DNA of 41,802 nt, taken from Candidatus Planktophila sp. GTDB lineage: Bacteria; Actinomycetota; Actinomycetes; Nanopelagicales; Nanopelagicaceae. Each line of letters begins with the position of its first letter. The stretch's first letter is position 1. The position numbers and the translations under genes were made by a program. The notes below the pieces were generated by a model. It had not been told where the DNA came from. It saw nothing but the letters and a program-made list of their open reading frames with translations, and made no database searches. The DNA is taken from positions 1 to 41,802 of the forward strand of contig JAIOWZ010000008.1 in the NCBI GenBank assembly GCA_021741905.1, written 5' to 3'. Shown in pieces: positions 9,368-15,871 of this stretch.

Positions 9368-10027
9368 ATGGAACGCCCATCGGTACGCAGCTACAGCATC
9401 CGCGGATCTCGCATAACCGATGCGCAAAGGCAGGCAAAGACAGCCCTTCAGGCCATACATGGAATTGAATTCAAGCAAGAGTTAATTGACTTTAAGGCGA
9501 TATTCCCTAAAAGCGAATCAATCATCATGGAAATTGGTTTTGGAATGGGCGAGGCCACAGCCATCATCGCCAAGAATCATCCTAATAACGGCTACATCGC
9601 AGTTGATGTCCACCCACCCGGAATTGGCAAGCTCTTGGCACGCATCGTTGAAAATGATTTAACAAACCTAAAAGTCATTGAAGATGATGTGCATGTTGTG
9701 ATGCAATACATGATCCCTGATCAAGCACTTGATGGAATTCATTTGTATTTTCCAGATCCTTGGCCAAAGAAGAAGCACAACAAGCGCCGCATAGTCAATG
9801 AAGGCTTCTTGCAGTTAATCCACCCAAAGATTAAAACTGGCGGCTTTATACATATTGCAACTGACTGGGTACCGTATGCAGAAAGTATTAAGGAAGTTTT
9901 TGCAGGATCTACCTTATTTACTGGGGGAGTAATTGATAAACCCGAATGGCGTCCTGTAACTAGATTTGAAGGACAAGGTATTGATAAAGATCATGCCGTT
10001 AATGACATGTTATTTAGGAAGGTTTAA
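9368..10027 (+). CDS. trmB: tRNA (guanine-N7)-methyltransferase
   Basis: A 219-aa class I SAM methyltransferase that makes m7G46 in the tRNA variable loop. SAM-binding motif I is EIGFGMGEAT (about 57-66). The TrmB signature HLYFPDPWPKKKHNKRR (about 126-142) and the later ATDW segment are present. The N-terminal basic stretch YSIRGSRIT is typical of the family. The ATG is preceded by CAGAGT and 6 nt and has no Shine-Dalgarno, so it may be read leaderless. The last 4 bp overlap the end of convergent rpiB. Confidence 0.94.
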   Translation: MERPSVRSYSIRGSRITDAQRQAKTALQAIHGIEFKQELIDFKAIFPKSESIIMEIGFGMGEATAIIAKNHPNNGYIAVDVHPPGIGKLLARIVENDLTNLKVIEDDVHVVMQYMIPDQALDGIHLYFPDPWPKKKHNKRRIVNEGFLQLIHPKIKTGGFIHIATDWVPYAESIKEVFAGSTLFTGGVIDKPEWRPVTRFEGQGIDKDHAVNDMLFRKV

Positions 10028-10473
10028 AGCGAACCCTCGTATTTAGAAATCTTGTTAATTCTGCGCACATGGCGCTCATCATGTGAAAATGGTGTCTCAA
10101 CAAATGCATCAATGATTGCTCTGCACTCTTCAATCGAATGCATCCGTCCACCGATTCCAACAACATTGGCATTGTTGTGATCACGAGCAAGCTTTGCTGT
10201 TTCTACGCTCCAGGCCAACGCTGCCCGCACACCCTTGACCTTATTTGCAGCGATTTGTTCACCATTTCCGGAACCACCTAGAACAATTCCAAGTGATGCT
10301 GGATCTGCAGCAGATGCAACGGCCGCTGGAATACAAAAATCCGGATAGTCATCAACAGCGTCATATTCATGTGGTCCGTGATCTGTTACATCGTGACCTT
10401 TTCCTTGTAGATACTCAACAAGTGCGGCTTTGAGTTCTAAACCTGCATGATCGCTACCAATATGAATGCGCAT
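10024..10473 (-). CDS. rpiB: ribose-5-phosphate isomerase B
   Basis: A 149-aa RpiB/LacAB-fold enzyme interconverting ribose 5-phosphate and ribulose 5-phosphate in the pentose phosphate pathway. IGSDHAGLELK at the N-terminus binds the sugar phosphate. GGSGNGEQIAANK carries a Glu where the E. coli-type enzyme has the catalytic Cys, as in the mycobacterial subtype. The ATG is preceded on the minus strand by CAAGAT (plus 10480-10485) and 6 nt, consistent with leaderless expression. A terminator at 10495-10538 insulates it from the upstream minus-strand gene. Confidence 0.95.
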   Translation of the reverse strand: MRIHIGSDHAGLELKAALVEYLQGKGHDVTDHGPHEYDAVDDYPDFCIPAAVASAADPASLGIVLGGSGNGEQIAANKVKGVRAALAWSVETAKLARDHNNANVVGIGGRMHSIEECRAIIDAFVETPFSHDERHVRRINKISKYEGSL

Positions 10474-10494
10474 GTGAGCATCTTGCCATGAGCA

Positions 10495-10538
10495 TAGAAA
10501 AACCCGCCAAGTGATTGCTCAAGTGGCGGGTTTTTCTA
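10495..10538 (-). terminator. bidirectional intrinsic terminator
   Basis: A perfect 15-bp inverted repeat: the arm TAGAAAAACCCGCCA (10495-10509) pairs with 10524-10538 around a 14-nt loop. The GC-rich core CCCGCCA is flanked by A5 and T5 tracts, so it can end transcripts from either strand. By position it serves the secreted-protein gene that ends at 10562 on the minus strand and keeps its transcript out of rpiB. Confidence 0.88.
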
Positions 10539-10561
10539 GTCCCTTAGGAAGAAAGTGTTAC

Positions 10562-11047
10562 TTATGGACGAGGACCTTTTGGACCCTTTGGAGGCTTTGG
10601 CCCCTTTGGACCCATTCCCTTACCGCGAACTGCATTTACATGCTCTGTTACATGTGCAGTTACTTCAGCCTTCTTTGCTGCTGCTTGAGCCGCAGTCATT
10701 GTGCCTGCTGTAACGCGAGCATCAATTTCTTGTGTCTTAAAAGCAACCAAGGCTGCGATCAACGCATCCTTCTTTGCACCTGCAATTGCACCCAGTGATT
10801 CACCAGCTGCAAGACGTGTCTTGATTGTTGCTGTATCCAGACCGATTGTTGTTGCAACTAGTGCTTCTTTTGCTGCATGTCGTGCATCATGCGCGGCTTT
10901 ATTAGCTGCGTGATTGGCGTCATGGGCAGCTGACTTCGCAACTGACTTTTCAGATCCTCTGTCATGTGCTGAAGCGACTCCGATTGAACCAAGTGATAGT
11001 GCTGCAACAGTTATTGCAACAGCTGCCATTCTTTTCTTTGCTGACAT
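10562..11047 (-). CDS. small secreted Ala/His-rich protein with basic Pro-Gly-Lys tail
   Basis: A predicted exported protein of 161 aa. A signal peptide (basic KKR, hydrophobic core, VASA cut before HDRG) covers residues 1-27. Residues 41-62 are two 11-residue repeats, AHDANHAANKA and AHDARHAAKEA. Residues about 66-137 form a helical domain (TIGLDTATIKTRLAAGESL..., TAGTMTAAQAA) resembling Ala/Leu-rich repeats common in secreted actinobacterial proteins. The last 15 residues are (G/P)-P-(K/R) triplets. I chose the second ATG because GAAGGGA is 7-8 nt upstream of it but only 1-2 nt from the first (11053). Function unknown. It is divergent from the collagen-like gene. Confidence 0.78.
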   Translation of the reverse strand: MSAKKRMAAVAITVAALSLGSIGVASAHDRGSEKSVAKSAAHDANHAANKAAHDARHAAKEALVATTIGLDTATIKTRLAAGESLGAIAGAKKDALIAALVAFKTQEIDARVTAGTMTAAQAAAKKAEVTAHVTEHVNAVRGKGMGPKGPKPPKGPKGPRP

Positions 11048-11078
11048 TTGCATGTCCCTTCGTTTGTCGTGAATGTCA

Positions 11079-11093
11079 TTGACCCCTCGTCAA
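11079..11093. promoter_or_regulatory. inverted repeat TTGAC-N5-GTCAA, possible operator
   Basis: A perfect 5-bp dyad with a 5-bp spacer, 32 bp upstream of the secreted-protein start at 11047. On the minus strand its TTGACG half could also serve as a -35 element. No regulator gene is adjacent. Confidence 0.35.
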
Positions 11094-11225
11094 CCACTAC
11101 CTGTAATCAACCGGTTCATGCTGAGGAAGATAGCAACTGAACCTGAAAACACCCTTAGAGAAATGAGGTGTTTCCCGTAGGGGATCCCACTGGTTTGAGC
11201 GTAAACGCCCTTGGGCTCGCCTTAT

Positions 11226-11253
11226 TTGCCCATCTTTTTCACAGGTTCAGACT
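11226..11253 (+). promoter_or_regulatory. possible promoter of the collagen-like gene
   Basis: TTGCCC (11226-11231), a 16-nt spacer and CAGACT (11248-11253). This would give a leader of about 20 nt that includes a GAAGG ribosome-binding site close to the ATG. Confidence 0.35.
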
Positions 11254-11280
11254 TGAAACCCCAAGAGAAGAAGGTGTTCC

Positions 11281-12312
11281 ATGAAAGGCAGCAAATCCCT
11301 CATAGCAATAACTATCGCAGCAACACTCGCGCTAGCTCCCTCAGCTATCGCTGCGCCGAAGACAACAAGTAAGGCAGCAGGACGCGTAACAACTATTGTC
11401 AACACAATTTTAAGTGGTGCGGGTATTCCAACTAAGACAATTGGCATTAATGGAGATTTCTATATCGACACAAAGAATTTATATTTATATGGTCCGAAGA
11501 TCAAAGGTGCTTGGAAAACAGGAACTTCTCTCAAGCAAGCTGACACAAAGTCTGTAACAACAGTTACTGGTGAAGTAGGTGCAACTGGTGACAAAGGTGC
11601 CCAAGGAGAAAAAGGAGATAAGGGCGCAACCGGAAGTACTGGAGCCACAGGTTCTGCAGGATTACCGGGAGCTGCTGGTGCAGCAGGTGCCAAAGGAAGT
11701 GATGGCGTAGCAGGATTGAGTGGCTCACCTGGTCCAGCTGGTACTCAAGGCGCAGCAGGTGCAAGTGGAACTGCAGGTGCAAGTGGTGCACAGGGTGCGC
11801 AAGGAATAAAAGGTGATGCAGGAGTTGCAGGTGCTGTCGGTGCACAAGGCGTGCAAGGGGTTAAGGGTGACACTGGAGTTGTAGGTGCGTCAGGAGCTGC
11901 GGGAATTTCTGCTTCTTTTTTCGTAGATCTAGGAACTTGGACATTAGGTACCAATCAAAATGTTGGCACAAGTGACTCCAATACTTTTGGAAATCTAGAT
12001 GCAGGTTTCTACACTTTTGAGATTATGATTGATGGAACTTTCTCCCCAAACACAATTACTGATATGACAATTGGAATGCAATTGATTACGAGTGCGGGTA
12101 CGTTGGACTATCGAGTGTTTGCGAGTGATTCGGCTGCATACATAAATGGATATGGAAATCGTCACTATCAATTTATGATCATCGGAAAACTCATCTGTAC
12201 CGGAGCGACCACACTCAAACTGCGAGCAGTGGATCAATACGGTGCGACAGCAAACAACTTATTGAATTTCAGTGGCCGTGCCCTCATTAACAAGGTCGGA
12301 TCCATCGGGTAA
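11281..12312 (+). CDS. secreted collagen-like (Gly-X-Y) protein
   Basis: A 343-aa exported protein. A signal peptide (KGSK, hydrophobic core, SAIAA before PKTT) spans about 1-25. Residues about 48-80 (GIPTKTIGINGDFYIDTKNLYLYGP) match the short beta element that precedes collagen repeats in many bacterial and phage proteins. Residues 97-210 are 38 uninterrupted Gly-X-Y triplets rich in Ala, Lys and Asp and poor in Pro. Residues 211-343 form a beta-rich C-terminal domain, perhaps a trimerising or binding head. No sortase motif or membrane anchor is seen, so it is released or held by another component. AGAAGAAGG precedes the ATG. It may be an adhesin or surface fibre; function unproven. Confidence 0.85.
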   Translation: MKGSKSLIAITIAATLALAPSAIAAPKTTSKAAGRVTTIVNTILSGAGIPTKTIGINGDFYIDTKNLYLYGPKIKGAWKTGTSLKQADTKSVTTVTGEVGATGDKGAQGEKGDKGATGSTGATGSAGLPGAAGAAGAKGSDGVAGLSGSPGPAGTQGAAGASGTAGASGAQGAQGIKGDAGVAGAVGAQGVQGVKGDTGVVGASGAAGISASFFVDLGTWTLGTNQNVGTSDSNTFGNLDAGFYTFEIMIDGTFSPNTITDMTIGMQLITSAGTLDYRVFASDSAAYINGYGNRHYQFMIIGKLICTGATTLKLRAVDQYGATANNLLNFSGRALINKVGSIG

Positions 12313-12320
12313 ACAAACAA

Positions 12321-12394
12321 TGGAGCGGGTGACCGGGATCGAACCGGCATGGCCAGCTTGGAAGGCTGGGGCTCTACCATTGAGCTACACCCGC
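12321..12394 (-). tRNA. tRNA-Gly(TCC)
   Basis: The minus strand reads GCGGGTGTAGCTCAATGG at the 5' end, then anticodon stem CCAGC/GCTGG around loop CTTCCAA (anticodon TCC), then GGTTCGATCCC for the T arm. The acceptor stem GCGGGTG/CACCCGC closes perfectly. The discriminator is T, and the 3' CCA is encoded (plus 12321-12323). It reads GGA and probably GGG codons. Its 3' end lies 8 bp from the stop of the convergent collagen-like gene. Confidence 0.97.
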
Positions 12395-12435
12395 AAATGA
12401 AAATCCGCTGCGTAGTTCAGCGTAATCACGCGTAA

Positions 12436-12465
12436 ATCGTAAGGATTACCCAACGGTTCGTCCAA
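12436..12465 (-). promoter_or_regulatory. promoter of tRNA-Gly
   Basis: On the minus strand TTGGAC (plus 12460-12465), an 18-nt spacer and TACGAT (plus 12436-12441). Transcription would start about 35 nt before the tRNA 5' end. This is the best -35/-10 pair I found in the window. Confidence 0.6.
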
Positions 12466-12530
12466 ATCTTACACCGATTCTGACCATACTAATCCACCTA
12501 AAACCCCCCGAGGTGTGGCATGCTTGCCGC

Positions 12531-12728
12531 ATGGCAAACTTCAAAGTTGGTAATAAGTTAATGTGTATTAAAGATTATAATAACAGCATGAAGCAAGGCG
12601 TGACCGGCGTCATAATCAAGGAAAACGAGGGGTTTATGACTTGGGACTTTGATATTTCCTATCTAGATGGTCGGGAGAAAATTTGTGTCAAAGGTCCTGA
12701 CATGGAAAAGTACTTCGTAATAATCTAG
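12531..12728 (+). CDS. hypothetical 65-aa protein, possibly SH3-like barrel
   Basis: A short soluble frame beginning MANFKVGNKLMCIKDY. The pattern VGNKLMCIKDYNNSMKQGVTGVI, with a later ISYLDGREKICV and MEKYFVII ending, looks like a small SH3/KOW-type beta barrel: a turn-rich strand pair with Gly at the turn. I do not recognise a named family. The ATG at 12531 is preferred over an upstream ATG at 12513. CATGCT stands 6 nt before it, fitting the leaderless layout, and no Shine-Dalgarno is seen. It sits alone between tRNA-Gly and tRNA-Pro. Confidence 0.5.
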   Translation: MANFKVGNKLMCIKDYNNSMKQGVTGVIIKENEGFMTWDFDISYLDGREKICVKGPDMEKYFVII

Positions 12729-12777
12729 TCCTTGCCACCACCATTCACGCTCTAGTAAATCAGGATAATTGGGATTT

Positions 12778-12972
12778 ATGAGAGCCAAAATTGCTGAGTG
12801 GCTCGGCTTGCAAATCTCTCACCTGATTCCCGAATCATGGATTACTACGCAGTTGGGCATACGAATCAGCCTGATCATTCCTGATACATGGCAAGAGACT
12901 TTGGCTGTGATTGTTTGTGGAGCGTTAGGTGTTCTCACCTTTAAGCATTTTTGGAATCGCAGGCTTAGATAA
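12778..12972 (+). CDS. hypothetical 64-aa protein with C-terminal membrane helix
   Basis: A short frame starting MRAKIAEWLGLQ. An amphipathic N-terminal half with two similar segments (LQISHLIPESWITTQLG and IRISLIIPDTWQETLA) is followed by one hydrophobic helix (TLAVIVCGALGVLTF) and a basic end (WNRRLR). The internal near-duplication, both with an I-P-[DE]-[ST]-W core, supports a real protein. It may sit on the membrane with a tail anchor. GATAAT 8 nt upstream (12764-12769) is a plausible -10 for near-leaderless expression. No family recognised. Confidence 0.5.
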   Translation: MRAKIAEWLGLQISHLIPESWITTQLGIRISLIIPDTWQETLAVIVCGALGVLTFKHFWNRRLR

Positions 12973-13108
12973 CGCACCCAGTTTTTAGTTTCGGTTGAGC
13001 TCGCCAATTAAGCCTTGAAGTTGCATCAGGGGCTAAATTTGCCTCAGGTTTATGGCTGATCGATCAAATTGGGGTACTGGGTCGGTAATCAGAGTACGAA
13101 ATCTGGTT

Positions 13109-13114
13109 TAGACT
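13109..13114 (+). promoter_or_regulatory. -10 box for tRNA-Pro
   Basis: TAGACT, the same hexamer seen before ndk, valS and the 57-aa gene, 14 nt upstream of the mature tRNA 5' end. It would leave a 5' leader of about 8 nt for RNase P. No clear -35 is seen. Confidence 0.45.
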
Positions 13115-13128
13115 CTCGCTTTGCGCCT

Positions 13129-13204
13129 CGGGGCGTAGCGTAGTGGCTAGCGCGCCTGCTTTGGGAGCAGGAGATCGGGAGTTCGAATCTCCCCGCCCCG
13201 ACCA
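13129..13204 (+). tRNA. tRNA-Pro(TGG)
   Basis: Acceptor stem CGGGGCG/CGCCCCG, D arm with GTAGTGGCTAGC, anticodon stem CCTGC/GCAGG around TTTGGGA (anticodon TGG), T arm GGGAGTTCGAATCTCCC, discriminator A and encoded CCA (13202-13204). It reads CCN proline codons. A tRNA-Pro just upstream of tig is a common actinobacterial arrangement. Confidence 0.97.
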
Positions 13205-13243
13205 GTTCGTCTCGGTTCTTCTTCAATCCCTATAGGAGCAATT

Positions 13244-14539
13244 GTGAAAAGTTCAGTCGAAGTACTATCTCCAACTCGAGTGCGTTTAGATGTTGAAGTT
13301 GCTTACTCTGAGCTTGAATCACATGTAGCTAACGCTTATAAGAAGGTTGCTGCGCAGGTAAACATTCCTGGATTCCGTAAGGGAAAAATTCCTGCAGCGA
13401 TGATCGATCAGCGCGTGGGCCGCGGGGCTGTAATCGATGAAGCAATCAATACAGCTCTTCCAATCTTTTATGGTCAAGCAGCTCGTGAGCACACAGTTGC
13501 TGTGATCGGTCGCCCAGAAGTTGATGTGAAAGAGTTTGTAGATAACGAGAAGCTTGTTTTCACTGTTGAAGTTGATGTTCGACCAGAGGTTGTCCTGCCA
13601 GATTTCTCAAAGATCACCATTGAAGTTGACGATGTGACAGTTGCTGATGCAGATGTTGATGAGCAGATCGAATCATTGCGCACACGCTTTGGAACATTGA
13701 CAACTGTCGAGCGCGAAGTTAAGGATGGCGACTTCACAACCCTTGATCTGACTGCGTTTATTGATGGCCAAGAGGTTGATGGCGGACAAGCAAATGACAT
13801 CTCGTATGAAGTTGGTTCAGACAAGATGATCGATGGTCTTGATGAAAAGCTGATCGGCATGAAGGCCGGAGATGTAAAGACATTTGAAACAGCGCTAGTT
13901 GGACAGCAAGAGGGTGAAAAGGGCGAGGTAACAGCAACAGTTAAGGCTGTGAAAGAGCGCGAACTTCCTCCAGTAGATGATGCATTTGCAAAGCTGGCAT
14001 CAGAGTTCGACACAATTGCAGAGTTGAAAGCTGATTTTGTAGCACGCCTAGAGCGTGTGAAGAAGATGGAACAAGGCGCACAGGCACGCGACCGTCTTGT
14101 AGAAAAATTGCTAGCCGATAATGAGATTCCTGTTCCAGATAATCTGGTTGAACTTGAAGTAAATGATCACCTTGAGGGCGAAGGCCGTTTAGAAGATGCT
14201 GAGCACCGTGCCGAGGTTGATGGCCAGGTTCGCACATCTTTGAAATCTGATTTCTTGCTTGATGCAATCGTTGCTGCTGAAGAAGTGCAGGTAACTGAGA
14301 TTGAGTTAACTGAGTACTTAGTGCGCACATCCCAGCGTTATGGAATGGCTCCGCAGCAGTTTGCAGAAGAGCTACAAAAGGCTGGACAGATTCAGCAGTT
14401 AGTAGCCGAAGTAACGCGCGCGAAGGCGTTGGCATCAGTTCTGGGTCGCATCACTGTTAAGGATGCTTCAGGCAATGTCATTGACCTCGAAGCGCTCGCC
14501 CCAAAGGCAAACCCTGCAGATCTAGTCGAAGAGGCCTAA
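13244..14539 (+). CDS. tig: trigger factor, ribosome-associated chaperone and PPIase
   Basis: A 431-aa chaperone that meets nascent chains at the ribosomal exit tunnel. The ribosome-docking signature GFRKGKIPAAMI (about 42-53) is in the N-terminal domain. An FKBP-type prolyl isomerase domain (about 155-240, GDFTTLDLTAF... GMKAGDVKTF) and an elongated helical C-terminal domain follow. Length is as usual for the family. The start is GTG with GGAG at 13234-13237. It opens the conserved tig-clpP1-clpP2-clpX cluster. The C-terminus ends in an acidic VEEA. Confidence 0.96.
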   Translation: MKSSVEVLSPTRVRLDVEVAYSELESHVANAYKKVAAQVNIPGFRKGKIPAAMIDQRVGRGAVIDEAINTALPIFYGQAAREHTVAVIGRPEVDVKEFVDNEKLVFTVEVDVRPEVVLPDFSKITIEVDDVTVADADVDEQIESLRTRFGTLTTVEREVKDGDFTTLDLTAFIDGQEVDGGQANDISYEVGSDKMIDGLDEKLIGMKAGDVKTFETALVGQQEGEKGEVTATVKAVKERELPPVDDAFAKLASEFDTIAELKADFVARLERVKKMEQGAQARDRLVEKLLADNEIPVPDNLVELEVNDHLEGEGRLEDAEHRAEVDGQVRTSLKSDFLLDAIVAAEEVQVTEIELTEYLVRTSQRYGMAPQQFAEELQKAGQIQQLVAEVTRAKALASVLGRITVKDASGNVIDLEALAPKANPADLVEEA

Positions 14540-14658
14540 TTCCTCTCTGCCTACAGCGAACACAGCACACCTCACGCATGTATTTTTGATAATCGAGAAG
14601 CATTTGGGCTGCTTAATTGTTAGGGTCACTACAGGTAAATATACGGGAGGCAATTGAC

Positions 14659-15237
14659 GTGGACACAGATGGCAAGATGAAGGATCGGATTTACAACCGC
14701 CTGCTTGAAGAGCGAATTGTTTTCATGTCAGGTGAAGTTCGCGATGACATGGCCAACATGGTCTGTGCTCAGTTGCTGCTTCTGTCATCACTTGATGCAA
14801 AGAAAGACATTTTCTTATACATCAACTCACCAGGCGGATCTGTGACAGCTGGAATGGCTGTCTATGACACCATGCAGTTGATTCCAAATGATGTTGCGAC
14901 AGTAACTTTTGGAATGGCCGCTTCAATGGGTCAATTCCTTCTAACATCAGGAGCCAAAGGCAAGCGTTACTCAACGAAGAACTCTCGTATTTTGATGCAC
15001 CAACCACTGGGTGGAATTGGTGGAACCGCAATTGATATTCGGATTCAAGCTGAGCAAATGGCTATTACCAAGCAGACTCTTTCCGAGTTAAATGCTTTGC
15101 ACACAGGTCAATCTCTAGAGAAAATTCTTGCAGACTCAGATCGCGATAATTGGTTCAATGCAGATGATGCAAAGGATTATGGCTTTGTTGATCATGTAGT
15201 CACTTCACTGGGACAAATCACTGGAGGGAAAGCGTAA
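14659..15237 (+). CDS. clpP1: ATP-dependent Clp protease proteolytic subunit 1
   Basis: A 192-aa serine peptidase of the ClpP family. Nucleophile Ser89 lies in GMAASMGQ, His114 in [10 protein letters not shown], and the catalytic Asp is probably in the [12 protein letters not shown] segment. The YINSPGGSV oxyanion loop is present. In Actinobacteria ClpP1 and ClpP2 form one mixed barrel served by ClpX or ClpC. I use the GTG start because GGGAGG (14645-14650) is 8 nt upstream; the frame remains open 14 codons further to 14617. The stop overlaps the clpP2 ATG by one base. Confidence 0.95.
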   Translation: MDTDGKMKDRIYNRLLEERIVFMSGEVRDDMANMVCAQLLLLSSLDAKKDIFLYINSPGGSVTAGMAVYDTMQLIPNDVATVTFGMAASMGQFLLTSGAKGKRYSTKNSRILMHQPLGGIGGTAIDIRIQAEQMAITKQTLSELNALHTGQSLEKILADSDRDNWFNADDAKDYGFVDHVVTSLGQITGGKA

Positions 15238-15854
15238 TGACATTCCAAGAAATTAACGCACGCTACGTTCTTCCAACTGTTGAAGAAAAGACAGCCTATG
15301 GATACAAGCGTCAAGATCCGTACACAAAGCTTTTTGAAGAGCGCATTATCTTTCTGGGTCAGCCAATCGATGACACAGTTGCAAACGATGTCATGGCGCA
15401 GCTCTTGACTCTGGAATCTATGGATCCAGATCGCGACATCATGATTTATATCAACTCACCTGGTGGCTCATTCACAGCGCTAACTGCAATTTATGACACT
15501 ATGCAATTTGTGCGCCCAGATATCAGCACAATTTGCTTGGGCCAAGCAGCATCTGCTGCAGCGGTCATTCTTGCAGGAGGTGCTAAGGGAAAGCGTTATG
15601 CGCTAGAGCATTCACGCATCTTGATTCACCAACCATCATCTGAAGGTGGCGGACAGGCATCTGATATCGAGATTCAAGCACGCGAAATTGATCGCATCAC
15701 CCGCTTGCAAGAAGACTTGCTCTCACGCCATGTGGTCAAATCATCTGAAGAGATTCGCAAAGATATTGAACGTGACAAGATTCTTACAGCAGCAGAAGCT
15801 GTTGAATACGGAATCATCGATCAAGTACTTGCATCACGAAAGGCAAAGAAGTAA
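15237..15854 (+). CDS. clpP2: ATP-dependent Clp protease proteolytic subunit 2
   Basis: A 205-aa ClpP paralogue with Ser106 in GQAASAAAV, His131 in [12 protein letters not shown], and the acidic [18 protein letters not shown] segment at the C-terminal side. Its N-terminus is longer than that of ClpP1 and includes [23 protein letters not shown], a feature of actinobacterial ClpP2 and probably a propeptide. Translation is coupled to clpP1 through TAATG. The two products are expected to assemble as stacked heptamers of ClpP1 and ClpP2. Confidence 0.95.
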   Translation: MTFQEINARYVLPTVEEKTAYGYKRQDPYTKLFEERIIFLGQPIDDTVANDVMAQLLTLESMDPDRDIMIYINSPGGSFTALTAIYDTMQFVRPDISTICLGQAASAAAVILAGGAKGKRYALEHSRILIHQPSSEGGGQASDIEIQAREIDRITRLQEDLLSRHVVKSSEEIRKDIERDKILTAAEAVEYGIIDQVLASRKAKK

Positions 15855-15871
15855 CTCTTCTTTTACATTAA

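Larger units (their letters stand above)
11048..11280. other. divergent intergenic region between two secreted-protein genes
   Basis: This 233-bp region separates the divergent starts. It holds a TTGAC-N5-GTCAA dyad (11079-11093), the palindrome AACCGGTT near 11108, a 7-bp stem AAACACC/GGTGTTT (11147-11173), CCCGTAGGG, GGGATCCC, and GCCCTTGGGC near 11207. A possible promoter for the collagen-like gene lies at its right end. I find no coding frame with family features in it. No known riboswitch class is recognisable. Confidence 0.5.

Noticed and set aside
11569-11910. Periodic 9-nt pattern that could look like a tandem DNA repeat or CRISPR-like array
   Set aside because: The periodicity follows Gly-X-Y codons in one open frame. 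Units vary in sequence, have no constant repeat with spacers, and code for a collagen-like region.
10495-12394. A mobile island integrated at the 3' end of tRNA-Gly
   Set aside because: No integrase, transposase or direct repeat of the tRNA 3' end was found near rpiB. The only shared string is about 6-7 bases in the terminator (GCGGGT), which is not meaningful.
12411-12530. Additional small RNA gene downstream of tRNA-Gly
   Set aside because: No stable hairpin followed by a T-tract was seen. The only supported signal is the minus-strand tRNA promoter.
13474-14435. Long open frames on the minus strand across tig (up to 179 codons)
   Set aside because: Low-complexity Ser/Thr/Val composition and full overlap with trigger factor, which has clear domains, show these are mirror frames. 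The same holds for the long minus-strand frames across valS, folC and rne.
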